Positions 26,876-36,400 are shown, counted from the stretch's first letter. The stretch is 64,000 nt of DNA from Epilithonimonas xixisoli (GCF_004365655.1 NZ_SOEO01000002.1:928308-992307); one strand, 5' to 3'. Numbers and translations are program-made. Notes: generated from the letters alone by a model not told the origin.

Positions 26876-28117
26876 TTGTTGTTGCATTTTTTCCAATCTA
26901 ATAAAATCCGCCAAATTCTTCACCGCCGTATCGTGAATCCGCACAAACGTATTTTTTTTATTCCAAACATAACCTGCCAAAACCGCACAAATTTTCCTTT
27001 TCACATCGGGATTTTCGGGTTGATGGAAAAATAATTCCTGCAAATTCCCAGTGTACCATTCTTTCACATAAGTTGTGAAAACATTTACGCCATATAAAAT
27101 ATAATCCGAATATTCCTTTTGCCAATCGATGGTTTCTCCGTTCAGTTGTCTTAAGGCTAATTTTGCAGAAAGCATTCCCGATTCCGTTGCGAAAGCCATT
27201 CCGGATGAAAAAACGGGGTCGAGAAATTCTGAAGCATTGCCTGTCAAAGCGAATCCGTCTCCGAATAATTTTTTCACGGAGCAAGAATAATCTTTCAAAT
27301 GTCTCGGTTCAAAAAGAAAATCAACGTCGCCAAAACGTTTTACATAATAATCTGAAAGTGAAATGGCTTTTCTCAAAGCTTCCGTCGTATCACCATTTTC
27401 GGATAATTTATCAATATAATCAGTTGGTCCAACAATTCCTAAACTTGTTTTTCCATTTGAAAAAGGAATCACCCAAAGCCAAACTTCGGTTTCAATAATA
27501 TCGAAAGAAATCAACGTTCCTTCCACGCCTTCTTCACGATTAATATCATCAACGTGGGAAAAAATCGCGGAATGTGGTGATAATTTTGAAGGCTTTTCTA
27601 AGTCCAACAATCTCGGCAAAACTCTGCCATAACCGCTAGAATCAATAATGAATTTAGCGTGGATTTCCTTCGTTTCGCCATTTTTATTTTTAACAGTTGT
27701 AATTGAATCTGAACCATTGAATTCAACAGAAATCACTTCTGCTTCAAATTCCAAATCAACGCCTTTTCGGATGACTTCATCTGCCAAAACTTTGTCAAAA
27801 TCCGCTCTGGGAACTTGCCAAGTCCAATCCCAGCCTTCGCCAAATTTGTTGCTGAAATCAAAAATACAAACTTCATCACCTCGCATAAAACGTGCGCCAA
27901 GTTTCTTCTCAAAACCTTGACTATCCAACGCTTCGAAAAGTCCAGCTTCGTGAAAATGGTCCATCACTCGCGGAATCAGACTTTCGCCAACAACCAATCG
28001 CGGAAACTTGGTTTTTTCCACCACTTTCACTTTTGCGCCGTTGTTATGGAGATACGCAGAAGACACACAACCCGAAGGTCCAGCTCCAATCACGAGGACA
28101 TCTACAAATTCTTTCAT
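26873..28117 (-). CDS. Flavin-dependent halogenase-like oxidoreductase
   Basis: The 414-residue protein has the FAD motif GAGPSG (11-16), VGESLIPR (43-50), a lysine pair K71/K72 in FEKKLGARF at the place of the catalytic lysine in phenolic halogenases, and the halogenase signature W-L-W-V-I-P near 215. These features separate it from plain geranylgeranyl reductases. Flexirubin pigments can carry chlorine on the aromatic ring, so the likely substrate is the aryl ring of the pigment or its ACP-bound starter. It is transcribed divergently from the tyrosine ammonia-lyase gene. Substrate and halogen use are inferred. Confidence 0.8.
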   Translation of the reverse strand: MKEFVDVLVIGAGPSGCVSSAYLHNNGAKVKVVEKTKFPRLVVGESLIPRVMDHFHEAGLFEALDSQGFEKKLGARFMRGDEVCIFDFSNKFGEGWDWTWQVPRADFDKVLADEVIRKGVDLEFEAEVISVEFNGSDSITTVKNKNGETKEIHAKFIIDSSGYGRVLPRLLDLEKPSKLSPHSAIFSHVDDINREEGVEGTLISFDIIETEVWLWVIPFSNGKTSLGIVGPTDYIDKLSENGDTTEALRKAISLSDYYVKRFGDVDFLFEPRHLKDYSCSVKKLFGDGFALTGNASEFLDPVFSSGMAFATESGMLSAKLALRQLNGETIDWQKEYSDYILYGVNVFTTYVKEWYTGNLQELFFHQPENPDVKRKICAVLAGYVWNKKNTFVRIHDTAVKNLADFIRLEKMQQQ

Positions 28118-28135
28118 TATTTCTGATATTCTATC

Positions 28136-28156
28136 TATATTTGCGTCACAAAATTA
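28136..28156. promoter_or_regulatory. Divergent -7 boxes for the ammonia-lyase and halogenase genes
   Basis: TATATTTG on the plus strand (28136-28143) points to the ammonia-lyase gene, and TAATTTTG on the minus strand (28149-28156) points to the halogenase gene. The minus one has TTC at the -33 place; the plus one has no clear -33. The two boxes are 5 nt apart, so the two promoters may exclude each other. Confidence 0.45.
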
Positions 28157-28209
28157 ATCACAAAAAATTGATTTCGAATCAGTTTTCTCCTTTTTTTAAA
28201 TAATGATAG

Positions 28210-29724
28210 ATGGTATTAACGGCTAACCTCAAATTAGAGGATTTTTATAAAATTATTTTCGATAACGAAACGCTTGAATTGAGCGAAACACTTTTGTCGA
28301 AAGTAGAAAATGGTTTCAATTTTTTAGAAGAATTTTCCAAAGATAAAGTCATTTATGGCGTGAACACTGGTTTCGGGCCAATGGCGCAATACAGAATCAG
28401 CGAAGAAAATAGAAATCAGCTTCAATATAATTTGATAAGAAGTCACTCTTCAGGCGTTGGAAATCCATTGTCGCCTCAATCTGCAAAAGCGGTAATGTTG
28501 GCGAGATTGAACACGTTAAGTTTAGGAAAATCTGGTATTCATCCTTCCGTTATTTTTTTACTTAAAGAATTGATTAACAAAGATGTTACACCGTTGATTT
28601 TCGAACACGGTGGCGTTGGCGCAAGTGGTGATTTGGTTCAGTTGGCACATTTGGCTTTGGTCTTGATTGGTGAAGGCGAAGTTTTCTATAAAAATGAAAG
28701 AAGAAATGCTAAAGATGTTTTTGCTGAATTAAATCTTGAACCCATAAAAGTTCACATCCGCGAAGGTTTGGGATTGATGAACGGAACTTCCACAATGACG
28801 GGAATTGGGATTATTAATGCTTACAATTCCAGGAAATTGGTAGACATTTCTTTGAAACTTTCTTGTGCAATCAACGAAATTGTTAAAGCTTATGACGACC
28901 ATTTTTCGGAAGCTTTAAATTCCACAAAAAGACACGAAGGCCAACAAAAAATTGCTTCCAGAATGCGCGAAAGTCTTTCTGATAGCAAATTAATCAGAAA
29001 AAGAGAAGACCATCTTTATAATAAGGAAAACAAAGAGGAAATCTTCAAAGATAAAGTTCAAGAATATTATTCATTACGTTGTGTTCCGCAGATTTTGGGA
29101 CCGGTTTTGGATACTTTGGAGTTCACGGAAAAAATATTGGAAGATGAGATTAATTCTGCCAACGACAATCCTATTATCATTCCCGAAGACCAACACGTTT
29201 ACCACGGCGGAAACTTCCACGGCGATTATATTTCTCTGGAAATGGACAAGCTGAAAATCGTTATCACAAAACTGACAATGCTTGCAGAAAGACAATTGAA
29301 TTATCTTCTGAATGCAAAAATCAACGAGATTTTCCCACCATTTGTCAATCTCGGAAAATTAGGATTGAATTTCGGAATGCAAGGCGTTCAATTCACCGCA
29401 ACTTCAACAACTGCTGAAAGCCAAATGTTGTCGAATCCGATGTATGTTCACAGTATTCCGAATAATAATGATAATCAGGATATTGTGAGTATGGGAACCA
29501 ATTCTGCGGTGATTTGTAGCAAAGTTATTGCAAATGCTTTTGAAGTTTTGGCGATTGAATTGATCACCATCGTTCAAGCAATTGAGTTTTTGGAATGTCA
29601 GAACGAAATTTCATCAAATACGAAAAAATTATACGATGAAGTTCGGGCAATTGTTCCAGCTTTCAAAGAAGATTTGATAATGTATCCATTCGTAGAAAAG
29701 GTGAAAGAATATTTGAAGAATTAA
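28210..29724 (+). CDS. Tyrosine ammonia-lyase
   Basis: The 504-residue protein belongs to the histidine/phenylalanine ammonia-lyase family and closely resembles the F. johnsoniae tyrosine ammonia-lyase as I remember it. The MIO cofactor forms from A138-S139-G140 in FEHGGVGASGDLVQ. H79 in SHSSG is at the residue that favours tyrosine over phenylalanine. Other anchors are YGVNTGFG (49-56) and NSANDNPII near 315. It would remove ammonia from tyrosine to give 4-coumarate, the aryl starter of flexirubin-type pigments. It begins the plus arm of the pigment locus and is followed after 39 nt by fabG. Confidence 0.92.
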   Translation: MVLTANLKLEDFYKIIFDNETLELSETLLSKVENGFNFLEEFSKDKVIYGVNTGFGPMAQYRISEENRNQLQYNLIRSHSSGVGNPLSPQSAKAVMLARLNTLSLGKSGIHPSVIFLLKELINKDVTPLIFEHGGVGASGDLVQLAHLALVLIGEGEVFYKNERRNAKDVFAELNLEPIKVHIREGLGLMNGTSTMTGIGIINAYNSRKLVDISLKLSCAINEIVKAYDDHFSEALNSTKRHEGQQKIASRMRESLSDSKLIRKREDHLYNKENKEEIFKDKVQEYYSLRCVPQILGPVLDTLEFTEKILEDEINSANDNPIIIPEDQHVYHGGNFHGDYISLEMDKLKIVITKLTMLAERQLNYLLNAKINEIFPPFVNLGKLGLNFGMQGVQFTATSTTAESQMLSNPMYVHSIPNNNDNQDIVSMGTNSAVICSKVIANAFEVLAIELITIVQAIEFLECQNEISSNTKKLYDEVRAIVPAFKEDLIMYPFVEKVKEYLKN

Positions 29725-29763
29725 TTTCAAATCATTCGCTTCAAATTTTTGAAAATCTAAAAA

Positions 29764-30504
29764 ATGAAATCTATGAAATGCGCCATCATAACAGGAGGTT
29801 CCAGAGGAATTGGCAGAGCCATTTGCCTGAAACTTGCCGAAGAAAATAACTATCATCTTCTCATTAATTATACATCCAACGAAGCTTCAGCCAACGAAAC
29901 TTTGGAGAAAGTCAAAGCATTGGGAGCAACTGGAGAAATCCTGAAATTTGATGTTTCGGATGCGGAAGAAACAACCAATGTTTTGACCGATTGGCAAGAT
30001 AAAAATCCAGACGCCATCGTAGAAGTCATCATCAATAACGCTGGAATTACCAGAGACGGACTTTTTATGTGGATGAAGCACGAAGATTGGAACAATGTTA
30101 TCAACACCAGTTTGAACGGATTTTTCAACGTGACCAATTTTTTCATTCAGAAATTATTGAGAAACAAATACGGCAGAATCATCAATATGGTTTCCGTTTC
30201 CGGTGCAAAAGGAACTGCGGGGCAAACCAATTATTCCGCCGCAAAAGCTGGTGTCATTGGTGCAACAAAAGCATTGGCTCAAGAAATTGCAAAACGAAAT
30301 ATCACCGTAAACGCAGTCGCTCCAGGATTTATAAAAACTGATATGACTGCAGATTTTGATGAAGCAGAATTAAAAGCAATGATTCCCGCAAACCGATTTG
30401 GTGAAGCCGAAGAAGTGGCAGATTTGGTTGCATTCTTAGCATCAAAAAAATCATCCTACATCACTGGCGAAGTCATCAATATCAACGGCGGAATTTATTC
30501 ATAA
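29764..30504 (+). CDS. 3-oxoacyl-ACP reductase (FabG-like) of the pigment locus
   Basis: The 246-residue short-chain dehydrogenase has the NADPH motif TGGSRGIG (10-17), NNAG (91-94), the catalytic serine near 144-146, Y157 and K161 (YSAAK), and GGIYS at the end. In an aryl-polyene pathway it reduces the 3-keto group after each condensation. It is dedicated to the pigment rather than fatty-acid synthesis, judged from its neighbours. A second ATG (29773) is possible. Confidence 0.88.
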   Translation: MKSMKCAIITGGSRGIGRAICLKLAEENNYHLLINYTSNEASANETLEKVKALGATGEILKFDVSDAEETTNVLTDWQDKNPDAIVEVIINNAGITRDGLFMWMKHEDWNNVINTSLNGFFNVTNFFIQKLLRNKYGRIINMVSVSGAKGTAGQTNYSAAKAGVIGATKALAQEIAKRNITVNAVAPGFIKTDMTADFDEAELKAMIPANRFGEAEEVADLVAFLASKKSSYITGEVININGGIYS

Positions 30505-30506
30505 TT

Positions 30507-30588
30507 AATGTAACAATATACCAACGTATCAATTTACCAATTTCAAAAAATTGTTACATTGCTAAACTGATACATTGTTAAATTATAT
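30507..30588. repeat. Self-similar spacer before the ketosynthase gene
   Basis: The 87-nt gap between fabG and the ketosynthase gene is built of related words such as CAATATACC, CAACGTATC and CAATTTACC, followed by their inverted counterparts (TGTTACATTG, TGATACATTG). TGTAACAAT and ATTGTTACA form a perfect 9-bp inverted pair. It has no coding sense and ends 4 nt before the next ATG. Confidence 0.6.
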
Positions 30589-30591
30589 AAA

Positions 30592-31812
30592 ATGGAAAAC
30601 AGAGTTGTCATCACCGGAATCGGCATTTATTCCTGCATCGGCACTTCTTTGGAAGAAGTCAAAAACTCTTTGTACGAAGGTAAATCAGGAATTATTCTCG
30701 ATAATGAAAGAAAAGAATTTGGCTACAGATCTGGATTGACAGGCTTTGTTCCGAAACCCGATTTGAAAAACTTGCTCAGTCGCCGACAAAGAATTTCGAT
30801 GGGCGAAGAAAGCGAATATGCTTATATGGCAACCATCGACGCTTTAAAATACTCCGGAATTTCCCAAGAATTTATAGACGAAAATGAAGTCGGAATTTTG
30901 TACGGAAACGATAGTGTTTCTCAGGCCGTTGTAGAAGCCATCGATATTGTTCGTGAAAAAAAGGACACACAATTGATGGGTTCCGGAGCCATTTTCAAAT
31001 CGATGAATTCTACCGTGACGATGAATCTCGCAACGATTTTCAAACTTCGTGGCATCAATATGACGATTAGCGCAGCCTGTGCAAGTGGTTCACATTCTTT
31101 AGGATTAGGATATTTGATGATAAAAAATGGTTTGCAAGACACTGTAATATGTGGCGGAGCGCAAGAAACCAACAAATTTTCAATGGCAAGTTTCGACGGA
31201 TTAGGCGTTTTTTCAGCTCGTGAGGATGAACCAACAAAAGCTTCCCGACCATTTGATCAAGGCAGAGACGGATTGATTCCAAGTGGAGGAGGAGCGACTT
31301 TAATTTTAGAAAGCTACGAATCTGCAGTCAAAAGAGGTGCGCCAATTATTGCGGAAGTTCTCGGTTACGGATTTTCTTCCAACGGCGGACATATTTCTAC
31401 GCCTAATATCGATGGACCTGCTATTGCAATGGAAAGAGCTTTAAAAATGTCTGGCTTAAAACCTGAAGATATCAATTATATCAATGCTCACGCGACTTCC
31501 ACACCAATCGGTGATGCGAATGAAGCACAGGCAATCCATAAAATATTCGGAAACGAAATTCCCGTAAGTTCCACAAAATCAATGACTGGACACGAGTGTT
31601 GGATGGCTGGCGCAAGCGAAGTCATCTATTCGATTTTGATGATGCAAAACGATTTCGTGGCACCAAACATCAATCTGGAAAATCCGGACGACGATGCTAA
31701 AAAGATAAATCTCATCACTGAAACAAAAAATCAAAAAATTGACGTATTTTTGTCGAATTCTTTCGGATTTGGAGGAACCAATTCTGCATTAATTGTCAAA
31801 AAATTTGTTTAA
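30592..31812 (+). CDS. Beta-ketoacyl-ACP synthase (FabF-like) of the pigment locus
   Basis: The 406-residue ketosynthase has the active-site C163 (SAACASGS), the two histidines in NAHATSTPIGD near 298 and STKSMTGHE near 330, and the final FGFGGTNSALIVKK. It would extend the aryl starter with malonyl-ACP units. Aryl-polyene loci normally have a second, chain-length partner; none is found in this window. It reads directly into the ACP gene. Confidence 0.9.
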   Translation: MENRVVITGIGIYSCIGTSLEEVKNSLYEGKSGIILDNERKEFGYRSGLTGFVPKPDLKNLLSRRQRISMGEESEYAYMATIDALKYSGISQEFIDENEVGILYGNDSVSQAVVEAIDIVREKKDTQLMGSGAIFKSMNSTVTMNLATIFKLRGINMTISAACASGSHSLGLGYLMIKNGLQDTVICGGAQETNKFSMASFDGLGVFSAREDEPTKASRPFDQGRDGLIPSGGGATLILESYESAVKRGAPIIAEVLGYGFSSNGGHISTPNIDGPAIAMERALKMSGLKPEDINYINAHATSTPIGDANEAQAIHKIFGNEIPVSSTKSMTGHECWMAGASEVIYSILMMQNDFVAPNINLENPDDDAKKINLITETKNQKIDVFLSNSFGFGGTNSALIVKKFV

Positions 31813-31819
31813 AAACACT

Positions 31820-32074
31820 ATGGATAGAGATAAAATTGTTGCGATTGTTGATAATTTTCTTGTCAACGAGTTCGAAGTTGATCGCGATGATATTGTAAAT
31901 GATGCTAATTTCAAAACGACCTTAGGTTTGGATAGCCTGGATTATATCGATATGGTCGTGATTATTGAGTCTAATTTCGGTGTGAAATTAGGCGAGGCAG
32001 ATTTCAAGCAAATGGTCACCTTCGATGATTTTTACGATGCAATTGAAAATAAGATTGCCGAAAAAACCGCATAA
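31820..32074 (+). CDS. Acyl carrier protein of the pigment locus
   Basis: From ATG 31820 the protein has 84 residues with the phosphopantetheine serine S39 in TLGLDSLDYIDMVV. It carries the growing chain. The earlier in-frame codons overlap the ketosynthase gene and are unlikely to be used; the chosen ATG is 7 nt after its stop. The acidic helix II (DSLDYIDMVVIIE) is typical of ACPs. Confidence 0.9.
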   Translation: MDRDKIVAIVDNFLVNEFEVDRDDIVNDANFKTTLGLDSLDYIDMVVIIESNFGVKLGEADFKQMVTFDDFYDAIENKIAEKTA

Positions 32075-32090
32075 TTATTACAGCATTTTT

Positions 32091-32124
32091 AGTCTAATGT
32101 CTAGCATCTAAAGTCTAACATCTG
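32091..32124. repeat. Self-similar CTAACATCTA spacer before the acyltransferase gene
   Basis: The gap carries the words TCTAATGTCTAGCATCTA and AGTCTAACATCTGAAC, variants of one 10-nt phrase. It ends 4 nt before the ATG at 32129. Near-identical phrases occur at 33191-33225 and 61461-61493. Confidence 0.6.
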
Positions 32125-32128
32125 AACT

Positions 32129-33013
32129 ATGAACAAGTGGAAAGGCAAATCCAAAGGAACGATATTAGGCTACCGGATTTTCGTCTGGTGCATCAAGAAT
32201 ATCGGAATCCGAAGTTCATATTTTGTCCTCTATTTCGTTGCGACTTACTACTTTATTTTCGAGAATAAAAGCAACCAGTACATTTCTTATTATTTTAAAA
32301 ACAGACTGAATTTCAGTACTTTGAAAACTAAATTGTCCGTTTTCAAAAGCTACTTCGTCTTCGGTAAAGTTCTGATTGACAAAACTGCCATTTCCGTCGG
32401 ATTAAGAAATCGATTCACTTACGAATTCGACGGTATTGAAAATCTCAAAAACCTTCTCGCCGAGAAAAAAGGTGGCGTTCTTATCAGCGCACACATCGGA
32501 AATTTCGAAATTGCCGAACACTTTTTTGCCGACATCGACTTTGATTGTCAAATCAATTTAGTCACAACAGACCAGGAAGTTACGGCCATCAGGGAATATA
32601 TGGAAAGCATTTCCGTCAAAAAAAGCAATATCAAATTCATCTACGTCAAAGACGATATGTCTCATATTTTTGAGATTAATGAAGCATTGTCCAAAAACGA
32701 ACTCATTTGTTTCACAGGTGATCGATATTTCGAAGGCTCCAAATTTCTGGAAGCTGACTTACTCGGAAAAACCGCAAAATTTCCTGCTGGACCTTTTCTC
32801 ATCGCCTCCAGATTGCGGGTTCCCGTGGTTTACGTTTACGTGATGAAGGAAAAGAATCTCCATTATCATCTTTACGCAAGAATCGCTCAAAACATCAAAA
32901 ACCGAGACTCACAAGGCTTGCTCAACTCCTACGTCCAAAATTTGGAATCGATGCTCAAAAAATATCCACTTCAATGGTTCAATTACTTCGACTTTTGGGA
33001 TGATATTGATTGA
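32129..33013 (+). CDS. LpxL/HtrB-type lipid acyltransferase of the pigment locus
   Basis: The 294-residue protein has one N-terminal hydrophobic segment (about 22-45) and the H-x4-E catalytic motif in SAHIGNFE near 120, followed by FTGDRYFEGS and GPFLIASRLRVPVVYVY, as in lipid A acyltransferases. In flexirubin and aryl-polyene loci this enzyme moves the polyene chain from ACP to a lipid acceptor at the inner membrane. Both that and true lipid A acylation fit the motif; the surroundings favour the first. Confidence 0.85.
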   Translation: MNKWKGKSKGTILGYRIFVWCIKNIGIRSSYFVLYFVATYYFIFENKSNQYISYYFKNRLNFSTLKTKLSVFKSYFVFGKVLIDKTAISVGLRNRFTYEFDGIENLKNLLAEKKGGVLISAHIGNFEIAEHFFADIDFDCQINLVTTDQEVTAIREYMESISVKKSNIKFIYVKDDMSHIFEINEALSKNELICFTGDRYFEGSKFLEADLLGKTAKFPAGPFLIASRLRVPVVYVYVMKEKNLHYHLYARIAQNIKNRDSQGLLNSYVQNLESMLKKYPLQWFNYFDFWDDID

Positions 33014-33027
33014 TTTTCAATATATTT

Positions 33028-33120
33028 ATGGCAGCTTAATCCGTCTTCCGCTCCCAATCTTTTTGCCATCGCTTTTCCAGCCACAAAAAAGGATTTCCGC
33101 TCAAGCCGGGTTGCAGATTC
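33028..33120 (+). repeat. Intergenic element, copy 1 (GGCAGC...CCGGGTTGCAGATTC)
   Basis: Fifteen nt after the acyltransferase stop lies the first of five related elements. It starts ATGGCAGCTTAATCCG, continues CTTCCGCTCCCAATC and a T run, then an inner variable part, an A run with GGATTTCCGCTCAAG, and CCGGGTTGCAGATTC. The T and A runs can pair. Other copies lie at 36433-36529 (inverted), 47980-48090, 55032-55144 and, diverged, 63602-63750. Confidence 0.8.
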
Positions 33121-33190
33121 GGTATAAAATCAAAAGTCAACATCAATAGTAAGTTTTCTTTCCTAACAGATAAATTCATAGAAAATACTT

Positions 33191-33225
33191 TAAATCTAAC
33201 ATCTAAAGTCTAACATCTCACTTCT
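33191..33225. repeat. Self-similar CTAACATCTA spacer before the desaturase gene
   Basis: Words TAAATCTAACATCTA and AAGTCTAACATCTCAC repeat the phrase seen at 32091 and 61461. It ends 7 nt before the TTG start of the desaturase gene. Confidence 0.6.
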
Positions 33226-33231
33226 AAAAAA

Positions 33232-34764
33232 TTGAAAAAACAATACGACATACTCGTTATCGGAAGCGGAATTGGAGGGCTTGTTTCGGCCTTGATTTTG
33301 GCGAAGGAAGGACTGAAAGTGTGCGTGTTAGAAAAGAATAACCAATACGGCGGAAACCTCCAGACATTTTCCCGTGACAAACTTATTTTCGATACAGGCG
33401 TTCATTATCTGGGTGGACTGTCAGAAGGTCAGAATCTCCATCAATATTTCAAATATCTCGGCATCGTCCAAGATTTGAATCTCGAAAAAATGGACGAAAT
33501 CGGATTCGACAAAATCACTTTTGAAAACGACGAAATCGAATATCCGCATTCCCAAGGCTACGACAATTTTGTAAATCAATCATCAAAAATTTTCCCAAAC
33601 GAGCGAGAGAATTTAATTAGTTATGTTAATGGAATTCAAGACGTTTGCAACCAATTTCCAAGATACAATCTGGTAGGTGAAGGAAAATATAATGAAGATA
33701 TTCTTTACATTAATGCCAAGGATTTTATAGAATCAATCACATCTAATAAGAAATTGCAAAAGGTTTTAGCGGGCTCCAATTTTCTTTACGCAGGTTCGGA
33801 TAAAACGCCTCTGTACGTTCACGCTCTGACCGTCAATTCCTACATTCAAAGTGCTTATAAATGTACAAACGGCGGAAGTCAAATCTCAAAATTATTGATT
33901 AAACAATTGAGGAATTACGGCGCAGAAATCTACAAACATTCCGAAGTTTCAGAAATGATTTTTGATGAAGAACAAATTTTGAAATCAGTAAAAACTAAAA
34001 ACGGAAAAGAATATTTTGCTAACAAATTCATTTCGAATATTGAAATTAAAACAACTTTGGATTTAATTGGAAAAGAATATTTCAAAAAGTCTTTCACCAA
34101 GAGAATCGATGAATTGGAGCCAATCAGTTCGTGTTTTAGCGTTTACATTGTATTGAAACCGAAGACTTTGAAACATTTCAATTTCAATTATTACCATTAC
34201 AAGAACGAAGAAAATATTTGGAATCAGTCCTATTATTCGGAGGAAAACTGGCCGGAATCCTATATGCTTTCGGCTACAGTTTCCAAGCAAAATTCAAAGT
34301 TCGCAGAAAGTTTGACCATTCTGACTTATATGAATTACGATGAGGTGAAACAATGGGAAAACACTTTCAACACGGTTGCAGAGGAACACGAACGAGGAAA
34401 AACTTACGAAGATTTCAAAAGTGAAAAAGCTGAAAAGTTAATTTCAGAAATTGAAAAGAAATTCCCAGAATTGCGCTCTCAAATTAAAGCTGTTCACACT
34501 TCTTCGCCACTTTCTTATCGCGATTATATCGGCGGTTTCAAAGGAAATATGTATGGCTATACCAAAGATTCTTCCAATCCGATGAAAACGATTTTTTCGC
34601 CAAAAACAAAAGTCAGCAATCTTTTTCTGACAGGTCAAAGCGTGAATATGCACGGGATTTTGGGCTGTACGATTGGCGCGTTCAACACTTGCTCGGAGAT
34701 TTTGGGAAAGGAATTGATTGACGAAAGATTGACTCAAGTTTTAAATCAAACCAATGAAAAATAG
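33232..34764 (+). CDS. CrtI/CrtISO-type FAD oxidoreductase of the pigment locus
   Basis: The 510-residue protein starts with the FAD motif VIGSGIGGLVSALILAKEG (residues 7-25) and has the NGGSQ phrase near 223 and the conserved end FLTGQSVNMHGILGCTIGAF, as in phytoene desaturases and carotenoid isomerases. In flexirubin loci it probably desaturates, isomerises or hydroxylates the polyene or the aryl ring; which one is not visible. The start is TTG at 33232, chosen because the dinucleotide-binding motif begins at once and no ATG precedes it. Confidence 0.82.
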   Translation: MKKQYDILVIGSGIGGLVSALILAKEGLKVCVLEKNNQYGGNLQTFSRDKLIFDTGVHYLGGLSEGQNLHQYFKYLGIVQDLNLEKMDEIGFDKITFENDEIEYPHSQGYDNFVNQSSKIFPNERENLISYVNGIQDVCNQFPRYNLVGEGKYNEDILYINAKDFIESITSNKKLQKVLAGSNFLYAGSDKTPLYVHALTVNSYIQSAYKCTNGGSQISKLLIKQLRNYGAEIYKHSEVSEMIFDEEQILKSVKTKNGKEYFANKFISNIEIKTTLDLIGKEYFKKSFTKRIDELEPISSCFSVYIVLKPKTLKHFNFNYYHYKNEENIWNQSYYSEENWPESYMLSATVSKQNSKFAESLTILTYMNYDEVKQWENTFNTVAEEHERGKTYEDFKSEKAEKLISEIEKKFPELRSQIKAVHTSSPLSYRDYIGGFKGNMYGYTKDSSNPMKTIFSPKTKVSNLFLTGQSVNMHGILGCTIGAFNTCSEILGKELIDERLTQVLNQTNEK

Positions 34765-36400
34765 AATTTTACTTTATCTGTTTTTTGTTTTAAATGTCAT
34801 TTCTTGTGGCGTTTCAAAGTCCATCCATCACGTTCCGGAAATCAGTCAATATTCTCTTGAAATTCCGAAAGTTGAAAAAGTAAATGACTCGACTTTTAGC
34901 TTCAAACAAAATTATCTGACCAAAAATAAACAGCAACTTTGGGAACTTTACATCCAAGGAAATCCTTTGCAGTTGGGTTATAACAATGGCGCGTTGACTC
35001 AAAGTTTGATGCAGAATCAGGAAGCTATTTTCTTTTCGAAGGTGGAAGGTTTTGTGCCTTCAAAATTCAAACAGAAATTGTTGAATGGCTTTTTGAAATG
35101 GTACAACCGGAAAATGTATTTGAATGTTCGTGAAGATTATCAAACCGAAATCTATGGTTTATCCCAATATTCATCGGGCAAATATAACTTTATCGCGCCA
35201 AAATATCTTCGAAGTTTGTACTTGCACGGCGCGCACGATATTGGGCACGCAATGCAGGATTTGGCGATGGTTGGCTGTTCTTCACTCGCGGTTTGGAATG
35301 AGAATACAGAAGACGGCAATTTGCTGATTGGAAGAAATTTCGATTTTTATGTCGGCGATGATTTTGCCAAAAACAAGTTGGTGGAATTTGTAGAACCAGA
35401 AAACGGAATTCCTTATATGTCCGTCAGTTGGCCGGGAATGATTGGCGTGGTTTCGGGAATGAATAACGAAGGAATCACGGTTACCATCAACGCTGGAAAG
35501 TCCAAAATTCCGATGACCGCAAAAACACCGATTTCCCTTGTGACTAGAGAAATTTTACAATTTGCTAAAAATATTGATGAAGCGATTGCGATTGCAAAAA
35601 AGCGAAAAGTTTTTGTTTCTGAATCTATTTTGGTTGGAAGTGCGAATGATAAAAATGCTGTGATTATCGAGGTTTCGCCTGATAATTTCGGGGTTTTTAA
35701 AGTGAAAAATTCGAGTCAATTGGTTTGCACGAATCATTTTCAGTCTGAGGCTTACAAGGATGACGAGCGAAATCAGAAGCAAATTGCGGAAAGTCATTCG
35801 GAATATCGTTATGAAAAACTTCAGGAATTATTGAATGAAAACCCAAAGTTGAATCCTGAAAAAATGGCTTCGATTCTAAGAGATAAATCTGGTTTGAAAG
35901 GAACGCAAATCGGTTATGGAAATGAGAAAGTTTTGAACCAACTTTTGGCGCATCACGCTGTGATTTTTTCGCCGGAGAAACGATTGGTTTGGGTGTCGTC
36001 AAATCCTTATCAATTGGGCGAATTTGTCTGTTATGATTTGAACAAAATCTTTTCTGATGAGCGATTAAAAACAGGGGAATTTGCGACTTCAAATTTGAAC
36101 ATTGCAAAAGATTCTTTTGTGGATTCTGAAGAATTTGAGAATTACGAAGAATTTAAAAAATTGAGTTCTCAGTTTGATGAAAATAAAATTTTGTCTGATG
36201 AATTAATCAATCATTATCAAGCTTTAAATCCGGATTTTTGGCTGGTGTATTATCAGGCTGGGAAATATTATTTTAATCAAAAAGATTATCGGAAGGCGAA
36301 AATTGAATTTGAAAAAGCTTTGACGAAGGAGATTACAACAGTTCCTGATAAAGAGGATGTTGAGAAATATTTGAAGAAGACGTTGAAAAAGTTGAAATAA
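34754..36400 (+). CDS. C45-family (acyl-CoA:6-APA acyltransferase-like) lipoprotein with TPR end
   Basis: The 548-residue protein has a lipobox (NVISC, C18), so it is a membrane-anchored lipoprotein. The C45 Ntn-hydrolase domain has its nucleophile at C175 in MVGCSSLAV, followed by LIGRNFDFY near 191. Residues 470-548 look like two TPR helices (FWLVYYQAGKYYFNQKDYRKAKIEFEKAL). Such proteins are regular members of flexirubin loci and may form or cut an amide or ester bond on the pigment. It overlaps the desaturase gene by 11 nt, showing translational coupling. The reaction is not known. Confidence 0.82.
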   Translation: MKNRILLYLFFVLNVISCGVSKSIHHVPEISQYSLEIPKVEKVNDSTFSFKQNYLTKNKQQLWELYIQGNPLQLGYNNGALTQSLMQNQEAIFFSKVEGFVPSKFKQKLLNGFLKWYNRKMYLNVREDYQTEIYGLSQYSSGKYNFIAPKYLRSLYLHGAHDIGHAMQDLAMVGCSSLAVWNENTEDGNLLIGRNFDFYVGDDFAKNKLVEFVEPENGIPYMSVSWPGMIGVVSGMNNEGITVTINAGKSKIPMTAKTPISLVTREILQFAKNIDEAIAIAKKRKVFVSESILVGSANDKNAVIIEVSPDNFGVFKVKNSSQLVCTNHFQSEAYKDDERNQKQIAESHSEYRYEKLQELLNENPKLNPEKMASILRDKSGLKGTQIGYGNEKVLNQLLAHHAVIFSPEKRLVWVSSNPYQLGEFVCYDLNKIFSDERLKTGEFATSNLNIAKDSFVDSEEFENYEEFKKLSSQFDENKILSDELINHYQALNPDFWLVYYQAGKYYFNQKDYRKAKIEFEKALTKEITTVPDKEDVEKYLKKTLKKLK

